Source: Rodentolepis nana
Lineage: Eukaryota; Platyhelminthes; Cestoda; Cyclophyllidea; Hymenolepididae
Assembly (NCBI GenBank): GCA_900617975.1
Contig: UZAE01013108.1
Location: 1-15,640 of the forward strand
Direction: 5' to 3'
DNA length: 15,640 nt
The position numbers were made by a program, and so were the translations under genes. Below are positions 1 through 7,369 of this stretch, piece by piece (the first letter of the stretch is position 1; every line of letters starts with the position of its first letter). The notes below the pieces were generated by a model that had not been told where the DNA came from, did not search any database, and worked only from the letters and a program-made list of their open reading frames with translations.

Positions 1-474
1 GGCGTTAAAGTCTCCTACTACTATAGTTTTGTGTGAGATGTTCAGAAAGTCAAAGTTGGGTCAATTCTGGGGTGGATTATAGACCGCATATACCTTGAAG
101 TGGTTTTGACATTTCCAAACATTTAATCTGATTATTTCACATATGTCTTGTGTCGAGCCCATACTCTTGATTAGTTCGTACTGTGAGGTGAGGCCTTCTT
201 TTACTCCAGTTAGAATTCCATTTGAAACTTGCCGGTATTTAGATAGAAGGTACATGGTGTAACCTGGGAATCGGTAGTACTTTAGTTTGTCATCCGAAAT
301 GTTTGCTTCCATAATTGTGAAAATGTCTACATCATAGGTTTGTAGGATTTTCTGTACTTGGATCTTTTTGTCCAGTGACATCCCCACAGCATTCCACTGG
401 AGGATCTGAAGACGTTGCGGTTCACCCTGACGAGGGCGATTTCTCTTATAGCCTTTTTTCAAGTTATTAATCAT
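1..474 (-). pseudogene. LINE apurinic-type endonuclease ORF with an in-frame stop
   Basis: This is the N-terminal part of a retrotransposon polyprotein whose endonuclease nicks target DNA to prime reverse transcription. After about 21 basic residues comes LQILQWNAVG (residues 22-31) with the motif-I Asn28, then IMEANI with Glu57, then YNPP around residue 132. Residue 137 is followed by a TGA stop at 63-61, but the same frame continues to the window edge and ends in IVVGDFNA, the Asp/Asn motif of this endonuclease family. All visible catalytic motifs are therefore in one frame, broken by a single nonsense codon, so the copy is most likely dead. The ATG at 474 is chosen because it is the first after the ribozyme and the endonuclease follows at once. 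The reverse transcriptase would lie beyond position 1. Confidence 0.85.
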
Positions 475-505
475 GATAAATCGAAGTCAAATCAAATGCC
501 GAGTG

Positions 506-577
506 ATAGACTTTTTTGCCGTAAGAAAATACGTTGTCCAGGGTGCACCGCGTGAAGGTAATTCTATCGCGCACCTC
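506..577 (-). ncRNA. HDV-like self-cleaving ribozyme, 5' end of the LINE
   Basis: Read 5' to 3' on the minus strand: P1 GAGGTGC (577-571) pairs with GCACCCT, with one mismatch at the second position and a G-U at the cleavage-site pair. P2 ATAGAATT pairs with AAGTCTAT (513-506) with one mismatch. P3 is ACC/GGT with loop TTCACGC. The P1 strand is followed by GGACAAC, a P4 hairpin CGTA/TACG, and GCAAAA carrying the putative catalytic C (position 518). The order and nesting are those of the hepatitis-delta ribozyme family. Such ribozymes are known at the 5' ends of R2, RTE and L1Tc retrotransposons, where they release the element 5' end from a longer transcript. The mismatches in P1 and P2 and the G to A change in the GGGCAAC strand suggest weakened activity. 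Confidence 0.8.
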
Positions 578-937
578 TCTTTATGCTATAATGAATGTTA
601 GGTAGCGTATAGCATTTGGTTAAATTATTTTAAAATTAATTTATTGAATTAGTTACAAGAAGATTAATATCACAGGTCTACAAAAAATCCGACGGTTTAT
701 TAATTCAAAGAACTTAAAAAGCCAATTAATGTTTTCATTATTTTTATTTTGCAAAAATGTCTTTTTTTGTTTAGCTAAGTGAAATTTTTCTTATGTTTGC
801 CCTTCAGTGTATGGCAATTTTACAACATTTAGAATCATTATTTGACGTCAAGGGATTCAATATGTTAGTTTTATATTTTCGCTTACTAATCCTATATTTT
901 TATATTTATCAGTATTCTAAAACATTAGCATCCGAAA
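578..937. other. AT-rich upstream region of the syntenin gene
   Basis: This stretch between the LINE 5' end and the syntenin start codon must hold the promoter and 5' leader of the gene. No convincing TATA box or repeat was identified. An AG at 911-912, after a T-rich run, could be a 3' splice acceptor for a 5'-leader intron or for spliced-leader addition; that is inference only. Confidence 0.4.
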
Positions 938-1906
938 ATGCCTGCTCAATCAAGTCTTGAAGGAGTCATTGCAGCCAAGGAAAATGCTAAAAATAATTCT
1001 AATGATTCACAAAAATCCAATACGTTTTTGGGTCTTGATTGGAATAACCTCAAAAACAATGAAAATGGTGATAAAGTTCATTTTCCTATGCCTGAAAATG
1101 GTGCTACCCTTTTTAACACTATGGGAATAGCTATACCAGGTAATAAAACGCCCGAACCCAGAGATCCCATCCCAGTAAATCAGGAGGTTCGCGAATTGAT
1201 TATTAAAAGCAAGTGCAATTTTGGAATGACTCTTCGAAATTTTGAAAATGGAATATTTGTTTCGCATGTGAGGGCAGGCACCCCTGCCGCTAAAGTTGGA
1301 CTTCGATTTGGTGATCAAATCTTAAGAATTGGTGATAAGAATGTTGCTGGAATGAAGGGAAAGGATGCTTATGAATATGCGTTAAGTTTGAAATTACGTG
1401 CAGTTTCATTTATAATTCGTGACAGGTACTTAATTCTTTGCCCATTAAGCTTTCAGTTTCTGTTTTTTACTGATTATTACATTTCGATATGCTTTCACTT
1501 AGACCACTGGAACGCGTTGTTGATCTGACGAGAAATGATCAGGGACAAGTGGGCATGTTTATTGTTAAAGGAGGAGTCGTCGAAATTCTTAATGAAAGCA
1601 GTGCAGAAAATAATGGAGTCATCAAAAGAAGTCAAATTTGTGAAATTAATGGAATAAACGTCATTGGCTTTCCTGATGAAAAAATTGCTGAAGTGATCAA
1701 GGCTGCTGAAAATGACTTAATTCGAGTCACGATCATTCCTCAAGATTTCTACCGGCATCTCACAAAGCGGTTAGTTTTATCCAATGCAGCTTCTTATTAG
1801 TAGTCTTCTTTTCCGGTAATGTAACTTTTATTTGTTTTGTAATAGATTGACAAAAGATGTGCTGACAACTTTTAATCGACTGGCTCCGGTACCTCTAGAT
1901 CCATAA
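938..1906 (+). CDS. SDCBP: Syntenin (tandem PDZ scaffold protein), complete, 3 exons
   Basis: Exons 938-1425, 1503-1769 and 1846-1906 join into 271 codons plus TAA. Syntenin is a cytoplasmic and membrane-associated adaptor whose two PDZ domains bind C-termini of syndecans and other receptors, with roles in trafficking and exosome formation. PDZ1 is about residues 84-162 (binding loop FGMTL near 95-99, then NGIFVSHV and GLRFGDQIL); PDZ2 is about 165-242 (loop VGMFI near 179-183, then ICEINGINVIG). The joined sequence IIRDRPLERV across intron 1 matches the inter-PDZ linker of human syntenin (IRDRPFERT), which fixes the splice. The C-terminal tail IKR-type segment is also conserved in position. 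The start is supported by SLEG near residue 6, matching the SLED of vertebrate syntenin, followed by FNTMGIAI matching the SQYMGLSL block. Human syntenin has 298 residues. The N-terminus lacks recognisable LYPxL motifs. The divergent C-terminus ends LDP. Confidence 0.93.
1426..1502 (+). other. Syntenin intron 1 (77 bp)
   Basis: The donor GACAG/GTACTT and acceptor TTCACTTAG/ACC give a GT..AG intron in phase 2, splitting an Arg codon (AG/A). Reading through it without splicing would replace PDZ2 with a hydrophobic tail ending at 1528. Confidence 0.9.
1770..1845 (+). other. Syntenin intron 2 (76 bp)
   Basis: The donor AAGCG/GTTAGT and acceptor TTTTGTAATAG/ATTG make a GT..AG intron in phase 2, again splitting an Arg codon (CG/A). 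Splicing restores LTKDVLTTFNRLAPVPLDP as the C-terminal tail. Unspliced, the frame ends at 1800. Confidence 0.85.
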
Positions 1907-1950
1907 ATCCTGACATTCAACTATGGTGTTATCTCTAAATCAGAATTTTC

Positions 1951-1956
1951 AATAAA
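1951..1956 (+). terminator. Poly(A) signal of syntenin
   Basis: A canonical AATAAA lies 45 nt after the stop codon and is followed by a T-rich stretch. This implies a very short 3' UTR. Confidence 0.75.
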
Positions 1957-2923
1957 GTTTTGCTCTTTGAATCCTTTTTAACATTTATGACTCGGTGATT
2001 CAAACTTGCTTGTCATTTGAGGTGCATTTGTTCCATCATTTTTGAAATATCAAACAAAGTCAGGGTGTGCGCGATCATATAGTAAATTTATATGAATTTG
2101 TCATTTTTCGCGATTAAAGTTACTATTTGGGAAAAACATTTCCTTGTAGAAATCGGTACCACTTCATTCGCCATCAACTTTGAATTTGATTATTGCTTCA
2201 AAATTAAAACCTTATATTAACCTCATATGATAATTCCATGGAAACTCCGTTACATGTCGCCTCAAATAAGTTTTTTCAAACACTGAAACCCTACCATTTT
2301 ATCCATAAAGTATTTTATCTACCTAATTGTTCTTCTTAAGCGCTGTTGACAACGAAAGCTTTAAAGGCTGTTGTGTTAAAGGCTCCAATAGAGCATTGGT
2401 ATCCATTCTCCAAACCACTAATTGTTTTTTACAATACATTTTCCAAAAACAGTGCTAAAAAAGAGAAATTATATAAACTTTGAATTGGATGTGAAATTAA
2501 ATAAAGAAGGAAATTTGACATATGGAATCTGGTTGGGTCATATTTATCCTAATGTGTAGTCCTTTGTTTCATTCTAATAGTTTTAAAGATAAATAATAAA
2601 CATTTCTTAGCTTGCTGAACATATTTAATTCCCCTTTATTTTAAAAATATTAGGAAAATGCATTCATTATTTTCATAGTTTAGTGAAAGAGTCCAGCAGA
2701 ATCATCTAGATGGTATGTTTTTAACTTTACCAAACACACTTGACTCTGTATCCACTATGTTCAGGTGTAAAGTGTTGACTTTTTCATTTACGGCAGCGTC
2801 TTCCAAGCTAGAACTCAATTTTTATCAATTTATAAAGAGCGAAGGCAGCAGAGAAACTAATTCAATTCAATTGTTTAGTTCAATAGAAATTTGATATGCT
2901 ATCTCACAAACTTTATGGAACTC
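1957..2923. other. Intergenic DNA, nothing recognised
   Basis: AT-rich sequence between the syntenin poly(A) signal and retroelement copy A. Both strands were read; no exon-like stretch, RNA gene or repeat was recognised. A second AATAAA occurs near 2500 and may be chance in AT-rich DNA. Confidence 0.5.
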
Positions 2924-2931
2924 TAGAAGTA

Positions 2932-3215
2932 TTTATTTATATCAAATGGCAGGCATTTTGGTAGTTATCATTAGCCCTTTTGTTGACTTTAGGCTTCACA
3001 GAGGGGAAGGAACATCAAAGTGAAAAAAGTCGAGAGTGGGGGGGGGGGGGAACAGAAAAGTGTTTCAAAGATGTAAAAGAGACAGACACAAAGATAGAAA
3101 AAAGGTGAGGTGAGTACTGTGAAAGTTGTGGAATATGACATACAGTGAGGTGATGGTAGTTTGAAGTCAGAAGTCAACTGCCGGTTTATAGACTTTTTTG
3201 CCGTATGAGTATACA
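2932..3215 (-). mobile_element. Short ribozyme-bearing retroelement, copy A, 5'-truncated
   Basis: The minus-strand element ends 3' in a short A/T tandem tail (TTTATTTATATC read on plus at 2932-2943). It is flanked by an 8-bp direct repeat TAGAAGTA at 2924-2931 and 3216-3223. Its 5' end stops inside the ribozyme P4 hairpin, so only the P4 3' side, the GGCAAAAAAG strand and P2' remain (3214-3188). 5' truncation with a target-site duplication is the hallmark of target-primed reverse transcription. A 13-nt C tract (minus strand, 3050-3038) lies in the body. The apparent ORF across it on the minus strand is element sequence, not a host gene. Confidence 0.85.
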
Positions 3216-3223
3216 TAGAAGTA

Positions 3224-3444
3224 GAAAGGTCGATGCACATGGTCCAAGAGTCAGGTTCTTTACCGTGGGTGGCACTCAATTACCAGATCATTTTTTAATG
3301 TGTAGAAGCTGACTTCAGCCGTAATAATGGCTATTGTGCAACCATAAAGCTGTCGTATTAATAACAAAGCGTAAAATCAATATGAAGCAATAAGTGAAGA
3401 AGTAATTAATAACATTCAGTTTGACCAAAGAATGAATTTTATTG
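3224..3444. other. Spacer between retroelement copies A and B
   Basis: About 220 bp of AT-rich DNA separates two minus-strand copies of the same element. Nothing else was recognised in it. Confidence 0.4.
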
Positions 3445-3455
3445 TTATAAGATAT

Positions 3456-3769
3456 TTATTTATTTATATCAAATAGCAGGCGTTTTGATGGTTATCATTA
3501 GCCCTTTAGTTGACTTCAGGCTTCACAGAGGGAAGTGAACAACAAAGTGAAAAAGTCTAGATTGAGGAAGGGGGAGTGTTTCAAAGACGAAGGTAGAAAT
3601 GGTAGAAAAAAGGTGAGGTGAGTACTGTAGAAGTAGTCGAATATGACATACAGTGGGGTCATGGTAAGTTGAAGTCAGAAGTCAAATTCCGATTTATAGA
3701 CTTTTTTTGCCGTATGAGTATGCGTTGCCCAGGGTGCACCACGTGGAGGTAAGTCTATCGCACAACCCC
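3456..3769 (-). mobile_element. Short ribozyme-bearing retroelement, copy B, full length
   Basis: This full-length minus-strand copy is flanked by a perfect 11-bp target-site duplication TTATAAGATAT at 3445-3455 and 3773-3783. It begins with the HDV-like ribozyme, continues through a leader homologous to the LINE leader, a pyrimidine-rich body, and ends GCCTGCTATTTGATATAAAT plus a short TAAA-type tail. An ATG at 3662-3660, aligned with the LINE start codon, opens a 48-codon frame ending at 3516; other copies have lost this frame through indels. No tRNA-like A and B boxes were seen, so it is not a typical tRNA-derived SINE. Confidence 0.88.
3696..3769 (-). ncRNA. HDV-like ribozyme of copy B
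   Basis: P2 (ATAGACTT, 3758-3751, with AAGTCTAT, 3703-3696) is perfect, P3 is ACC/GGT, L3 is TCCACGT, and the strand GGGCAAC (3730-3724) is intact. L3 and GGGCAAC closely resemble the HDV genomic ribozyme (TCCTCGC and GGGCAAC). The P1 strand GGGGTTG carries an extra T relative to the other copies, so P1 needs a bulge. P4 CGCAT/ATACG has one internal mismatch. The putative catalytic C is at 3709. Confidence 0.8.
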
Positions 3770-3783
3770 TTTTTATAAGATAT

Positions 3784-4685
3784 GACTAGACGACAATCTT
3801 TGTCGGGTGAAGAGTCTTCAACGGTAATAGGGAAAAAATTCTAAGTAAAAATAATACACAAAGAAGAAGAAGCTGAGGGAGAGAGAAGTGAAGGGTGAGC
3901 TGGGAATTTCTTTCCTTCAATAGTTGGGTTGTCAGAGGAGTGTACATGATATTCCGCTGTTTACAACTTTAACGTGGCGGAGATGAGATAACTAAGCATT
4001 TTTACTAGTAGTCTCTATTTTCAAGCATGAAGGTTCAGTTAGCTCCACGATATAAAACCTGTGACAGTTAAAAGGTGAGGGCAACAGGTCAGCATTCCTG
4101 AAGGCATCATGTGGAACAGTTAGTAGGTTTAATCGTTCACTGTCATCTTTCTGCACAATAAGTTATTGCACTCCGCATTTTCAATGTTTGCTCAATATTA
4201 TCTCCAACTTTAATTAAACTACTGTACTTATTGACTACACAAACTTTGCTGTCTTAGGAAAGCATTAAGACAGAGTTGATGAGGGGCTGGTTTTCAAGAG
4301 AAGAGCAGAGAAGATGCACGAACCTTACGATTAGCAATCTGAAAAGCTATTCGAATGGGAAATAGTGCTTACGGACGTTGGATAAAAAAGCAAATCGATA
4401 TATTGATTAAAGGCAAAGGATGAGTCATACTCACGGCAATGGGATAAGGATAAAAAAATCAATAGGCAAATAGAGAAAGTAAATGGCAGAAATCTGAAAT
4501 TACTTAGCTATCAACGGTTTTTAGAGCAGAAAATTATTGCTTTCTACTGTTTCAAGAATGTAATTCGTACTAAAATCTTGCAGTAAGCGAATTTCTAGAT
4601 TATCAGCTCCATTGTACTCCGATCATCAGAAAGTAAGTTCCTTTGATTCATTTTGTTGCTTAGTTGTAAGACGGGTACAAAAGAC
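3784..4685. other. Intergenic DNA, nothing recognised
   Basis: No exon, RNA gene or named repeat is seen here on either strand. Short purine-rich stretches occur (for example near 3860-3890) without a recognisable function. Confidence 0.45.
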
Positions 4686-4739
4686 TCACCAACGTGTCTC
4701 ACTGGAGTCATTAACCCCAGTCAGGTAAACCCTGCTATA

Positions 4740-5140
4740 GAGCAAAAAGCATTTCCACTTGCCTCCTGAAATATTGGTGAAAAACATTTTTGCAAAAAAC
4801 TTATGAATGAAAATGCTTTTCCCCAGACTTCGACTTTTCAACGGCTTAGTCAATTCCTCTCTCGTAGTCAGTGGAATTAATTCAGAAAATATAGTTAGAA
4901 TTATGCAATAGATCATTCCTTAAAGGTAAATGAGTCAGAAGGCTTCTTTTCATGTGAGTTCACATTGGTTGAACTATGCAAGAACCTATGCTATTAATAT
5001 TACTTACCGTCTATTGCAATTCTACTTTCCTGTCGTGGCGTTAAAGCCTCTAAAGAAAGTTCACAAATATTTCATGAGAAAAATTTTCTGTAAACAAATA
5101 TTTCAAAACAGGGATTGGAGCTTTGAGGAAATTCCCATTT
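4740..5140. repeat. Weak inverted repeat (foldback) around position 4960
   Basis: The reverse complement of about 4740-4915 resembles 5010-5140. TCTATTGCA followed by ATTCTA(A)CT occurs in both arms, and both contain an AAGCC..AAAG block and an ATATTTCA block at corresponding places. Conceptual translations of the two arms share KPLK followed by an FxxKxF..K.F pattern. The arms are strongly diverged with several indels. It could be an old inverted duplication or a decayed foldback element. The open frames on either side (4686-4916 minus, 4930-5181 plus) match no protein I recognise. Confidence 0.35.
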
Positions 5141-5181
5141 CAAAACAAAAAATTTCCAAATTTCCATTCATTATTCCCTAG

Positions 5182-5983
5182 GAAAATTGGCACAGAAACA
5201 GATATACCCCAGTGAAAATTATGTCTTTGGTTCGACACTTCATTCGGACGAATTCTCTCTTATCTAGTAAAGATACGAAATTCAAAAAGAATAATTCAAA
5301 AGAAATCTATCATTATGGGTTTGAACAAATAATAAATAAATAAATAATCCTCATTCTTCGAAACTACGTGCCAAATAAAACAACGAACGCATCTTGAAAA
5401 TTGAAATAGGAATATATTTAAACCTTCATTTTCTCAATCCCGAGTTAAATAATTTATTTTGATTTCGAATGACTAATGCAAAAAATAATTAAAAAATGAC
5501 ACTAGGAAAGCATACACAGATTTATATTTGGCATAAAATAATGGAGAATTAGCAACGATAAAGGTCCGTGGATTATTAATAAACAAATGAATTTTATATT
5601 TTCTACTTATAAAATGTTAGTAACGTAAATTCTTGAAAATTGAATAATCGTTAAATGAAAGCTGACAGATGACGCATTTATCAAAATACTTTAATTAGCA
5701 GAATTTCATGCGTACGTCAAATTGTGGTCATTTGATATGTCAAGATACTGCTAATTGGTTCTTACTTCAATAATGTATGAATGCATGTGAAGTGAAAATG
5801 CGGTCAGGACCTGGATCCTTCACCTCAACAAAAAAATATGACCACATAATAAGTCAACAGAGCCACATTGTTCTCTTTGACTTTGTACCAAATTAAAAAT
5901 ATTTGACTGATAATGCTGCAAAGCTGAAGAGCATAAAGCTCACGGGCCAACTGTCGAGGTTCACAATGGTGGTAACTTCAGGA
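5182..5983. other. AT-rich intergenic DNA with a TAAA microsatellite
   Basis: No gene was recognised. An AATAAATAAATAAATAAT run at about 5328-5346 is a simple repeat. It resembles the 3' tails of retroelements but no element body was identified upstream of it. Confidence 0.45.
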
Positions 5984-5994
5984 GACTGAAGAGC

Positions 5995-6274
5995 GTTAAT
6001 GGTAGTTGCCATAAGCGCTTTAGTTGACTTTAGTTTTCACAGAGGGGAGGAGGAACATCAAAGTCACGAAAAGTCGACAGGAGGGGGTAGGAATAGAAGA
6101 GTGACTCAAAGAAACAGACACAAAGGTAGCGAAAAGGGTGAGATGAGGTGAGTACTGTGAAAGCGGTGGAATGTGCCATGGTAGTTTGAAGTCAAAAGTC
6201 AATTGACGGTTTATAGACTTTGTGAATACGCTGCCCAGGGTGCATCACGTGTTGATAAGTCTATCGCACATCCC
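5995..6274 (-). mobile_element. Short ribozyme-bearing retroelement, copy C, no 3' tail
   Basis: This minus-strand copy begins precisely at GGGATGT (6274) next to GACTGGAGAAC (6275-6285). A similar GACTGAAGAGC at 5984-5994 (9 of 11 matching) is the likely other half of a target-site duplication. The body matches copies A, B, D and E but is shorter, with internal deletions, and the TAAA tail is missing at the 3' end. The divergence suggests an older insertion. It lies on the same strand as, and about 0.6 kb downstream of, the TBC gene poly(A) signal. Confidence 0.8.
6213..6274 (-). ncRNA. Decayed HDV-like ribozyme of copy C
   Basis: P1 GGGATGT/GCACCCT and P2 ATAGACTT/AAGTCTAT are recognisable. 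P3 is ATC/GAT instead of ACC/GGT, a compensatory double change that keeps pairing. The 3' half of P4 and the GGC strand with the catalytic C are deleted (GTATTCAC runs directly into AAAGTCTAT), and L3 has lost its CC. It should be inactive. Confidence 0.7.
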
Positions 6275-6285
6275 GACTGGAGAAC

Positions 6286-6855
6286 AATAATTTGCCATTC
6301 CAAACGTTTTATCTACTACTTGGTATTGTAAAACTGCTCATGAATAAGTAAAACAGGTTAGGGAACTGCCAAACATGATGTGCCCACACACATATGGAGA
6401 TATTTATGCTTAATTGGTGTCATTGAAAATTTATCATGAGATATTTATTGCACAATTGCAAAGGCTTGGTCCTACTTTCATGAAAACCTTGGAAATTGAT
6501 AAATAGACACGACATCAACAACAAATAGAGCCTATTCGAGACCCTGATCATGAAGCTCCGTGTATCCACGAACTTGAGGGTTAAATGGTGAATGTTGAAC
6601 ATTATGGACGTCAAAACGCGAATACTCTCGCTTGGACAGCTCAACACTCCATAATTCAAATGTCAGCTCACGATACTCCCACCTCATTATTCGCCTATAG
6701 CTGACACAAATCGCATTCCACAACTTATTGGACGCATTAGCTATTCCCACCCCATATTTTGATGCTTTCTCATGAAATGTGCAATAAGCATCATTATTCC
6801 ACAAACAAAGTGGTTGTATACATTTAAAAAAACCGATGCAATAGAATGTAGACCA
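6286..6855. other. Intergenic DNA downstream of the TBC gene, nothing firm
   Basis: Two overlapping minus-strand frames (6420-6659 and 6532-6804, the latter 90 codons) are open here. They match no family I recognise and have no splice or domain support, so they are left uncalled. Confidence 0.4.
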
Positions 6856-6861
6856 TTTATT
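6856..6861 (-). terminator. Candidate poly(A) signal of the TBC gene
   Basis: TTTATT on plus reads AATAAA on the minus strand, about 145 nt past the stop codon of the last TBC exon. It is the nearest canonical hexamer to the stop that I noticed. Confidence 0.5.
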
Positions 6862-7006
6862 AAATTAATTAAATCAGAATGCGACAATTAGCATTATCAT
6901 GTATCGAAAAGAGGAGCAAGGAGATAAATATGTAACCGTTCAAAGTACCCCACCAATGCGTATTCATCTATGTACAACCAGACAGGCAAGCGAAAAAGCC
7001 CTACTA

Positions 7007-7369
7007 CTATGGGTCTCCAGAGGATTCTGCCATAGTGTGGGCATTCGTCATCAAATTAGTGGCGTCTTCGCCAACTTCCACTGCGCTTATCGATTTGTCA
7101 TTAGCGTTGTCGTTGAGGGGAGGGCTATTTGAAGAGGGAAAAGCAGATTCCAGGGAGAAATTGCAGGTTGCTAGGAGTCCTTCCTCGTCAACACTACTTC
7201 GATGGCGACCATCGCCAGGAGGACCGGATGAGGGTGGAGGAGCGAAGCCGAGGAAAACGGCTACTTCATTGGGAAGACAGTCGCGAACTTCCGAAAGCTG
7301 ATTGAAGATGCCTTGAGCACGACTCAGAACATTGTTTAGATTGATCATCTCACTCAGGTTGTTGATGTA
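7007..7369 (-). CDS. TBC1D15: TBC gene terminal exon and C-terminal tail
   Basis: 363 nt: 120 codons plus TAG, followed by two more in-frame TAG codons. The acceptor is ATGCATAG/TACATC. The first ~42 residues (YINNLSEM to AVFLGF) finish the TBC domain. The remaining ~78 are rich in Ser, Pro, Asp and Glu, with no domain, as in the human tail. The 5' part of this exon and the adjoining intron are duplicated in inverse orientation near 12150. Confidence 0.87.
   Translation of the reverse strand, partial: YINNLSEMINLNNVLSRAQGIFNQLSEVRDCLPNEVAVFLGFAPPPSSGPPGDGRHRSSVDEEGLLATCNFSLESAFPSSNSPPLNDNANDKSISAVEVGEDATNLMTNAHTMAESSGDP

Larger units (their letters stand above)
1..577 (-). mobile_element. 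5' end of a non-LTR retrotransposon (LINE), open at window start
   Basis: Read on the minus strand, the element begins at about 577 with an HDV-like ribozyme (577-506), has a leader of about 31 nt, then an ATG at 474-472 opening an endonuclease ORF that continues past the window edge. The ORF starts almost directly with the endonuclease and no ORF1 is seen, which fits a single-ORF element of the Jockey/Ingi/CR1 side of LINE diversity; the clade cannot be fixed without the reverse transcriptase. The 3' end and target-site duplication lie outside the window. The 5' end is about 360 bp from the start codon of the syntenin gene, head to head with it. The first ~105 nt match the start of the short elements found elsewhere in this window. 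Confidence 0.85.

Noticed and set aside
1007..1318. Minus-strand 103-codon open frame
   Set aside because: Antisense shadow of syntenin exon 1, which has clear PDZ coding on the plus strand.
2989..3279. Minus-strand 96-codon open frame
   Set aside because: It lies across retroelement copy A and runs through its C13 tract; it is element sequence and not conserved in other copies.
6532..6804. Minus-strand 90-codon open frame downstream of the TBC gene
   Set aside because: No recognisable domain, no splice support, and it lies past the candidate poly(A) signal; too short to stand alone.
7035..7301. Plus-strand 88-codon open frame, and the overlapping 6899-7132 frame
   Set aside because: Antisense to the TBC terminal exon, whose minus-strand reading matches the family and splices in phase.
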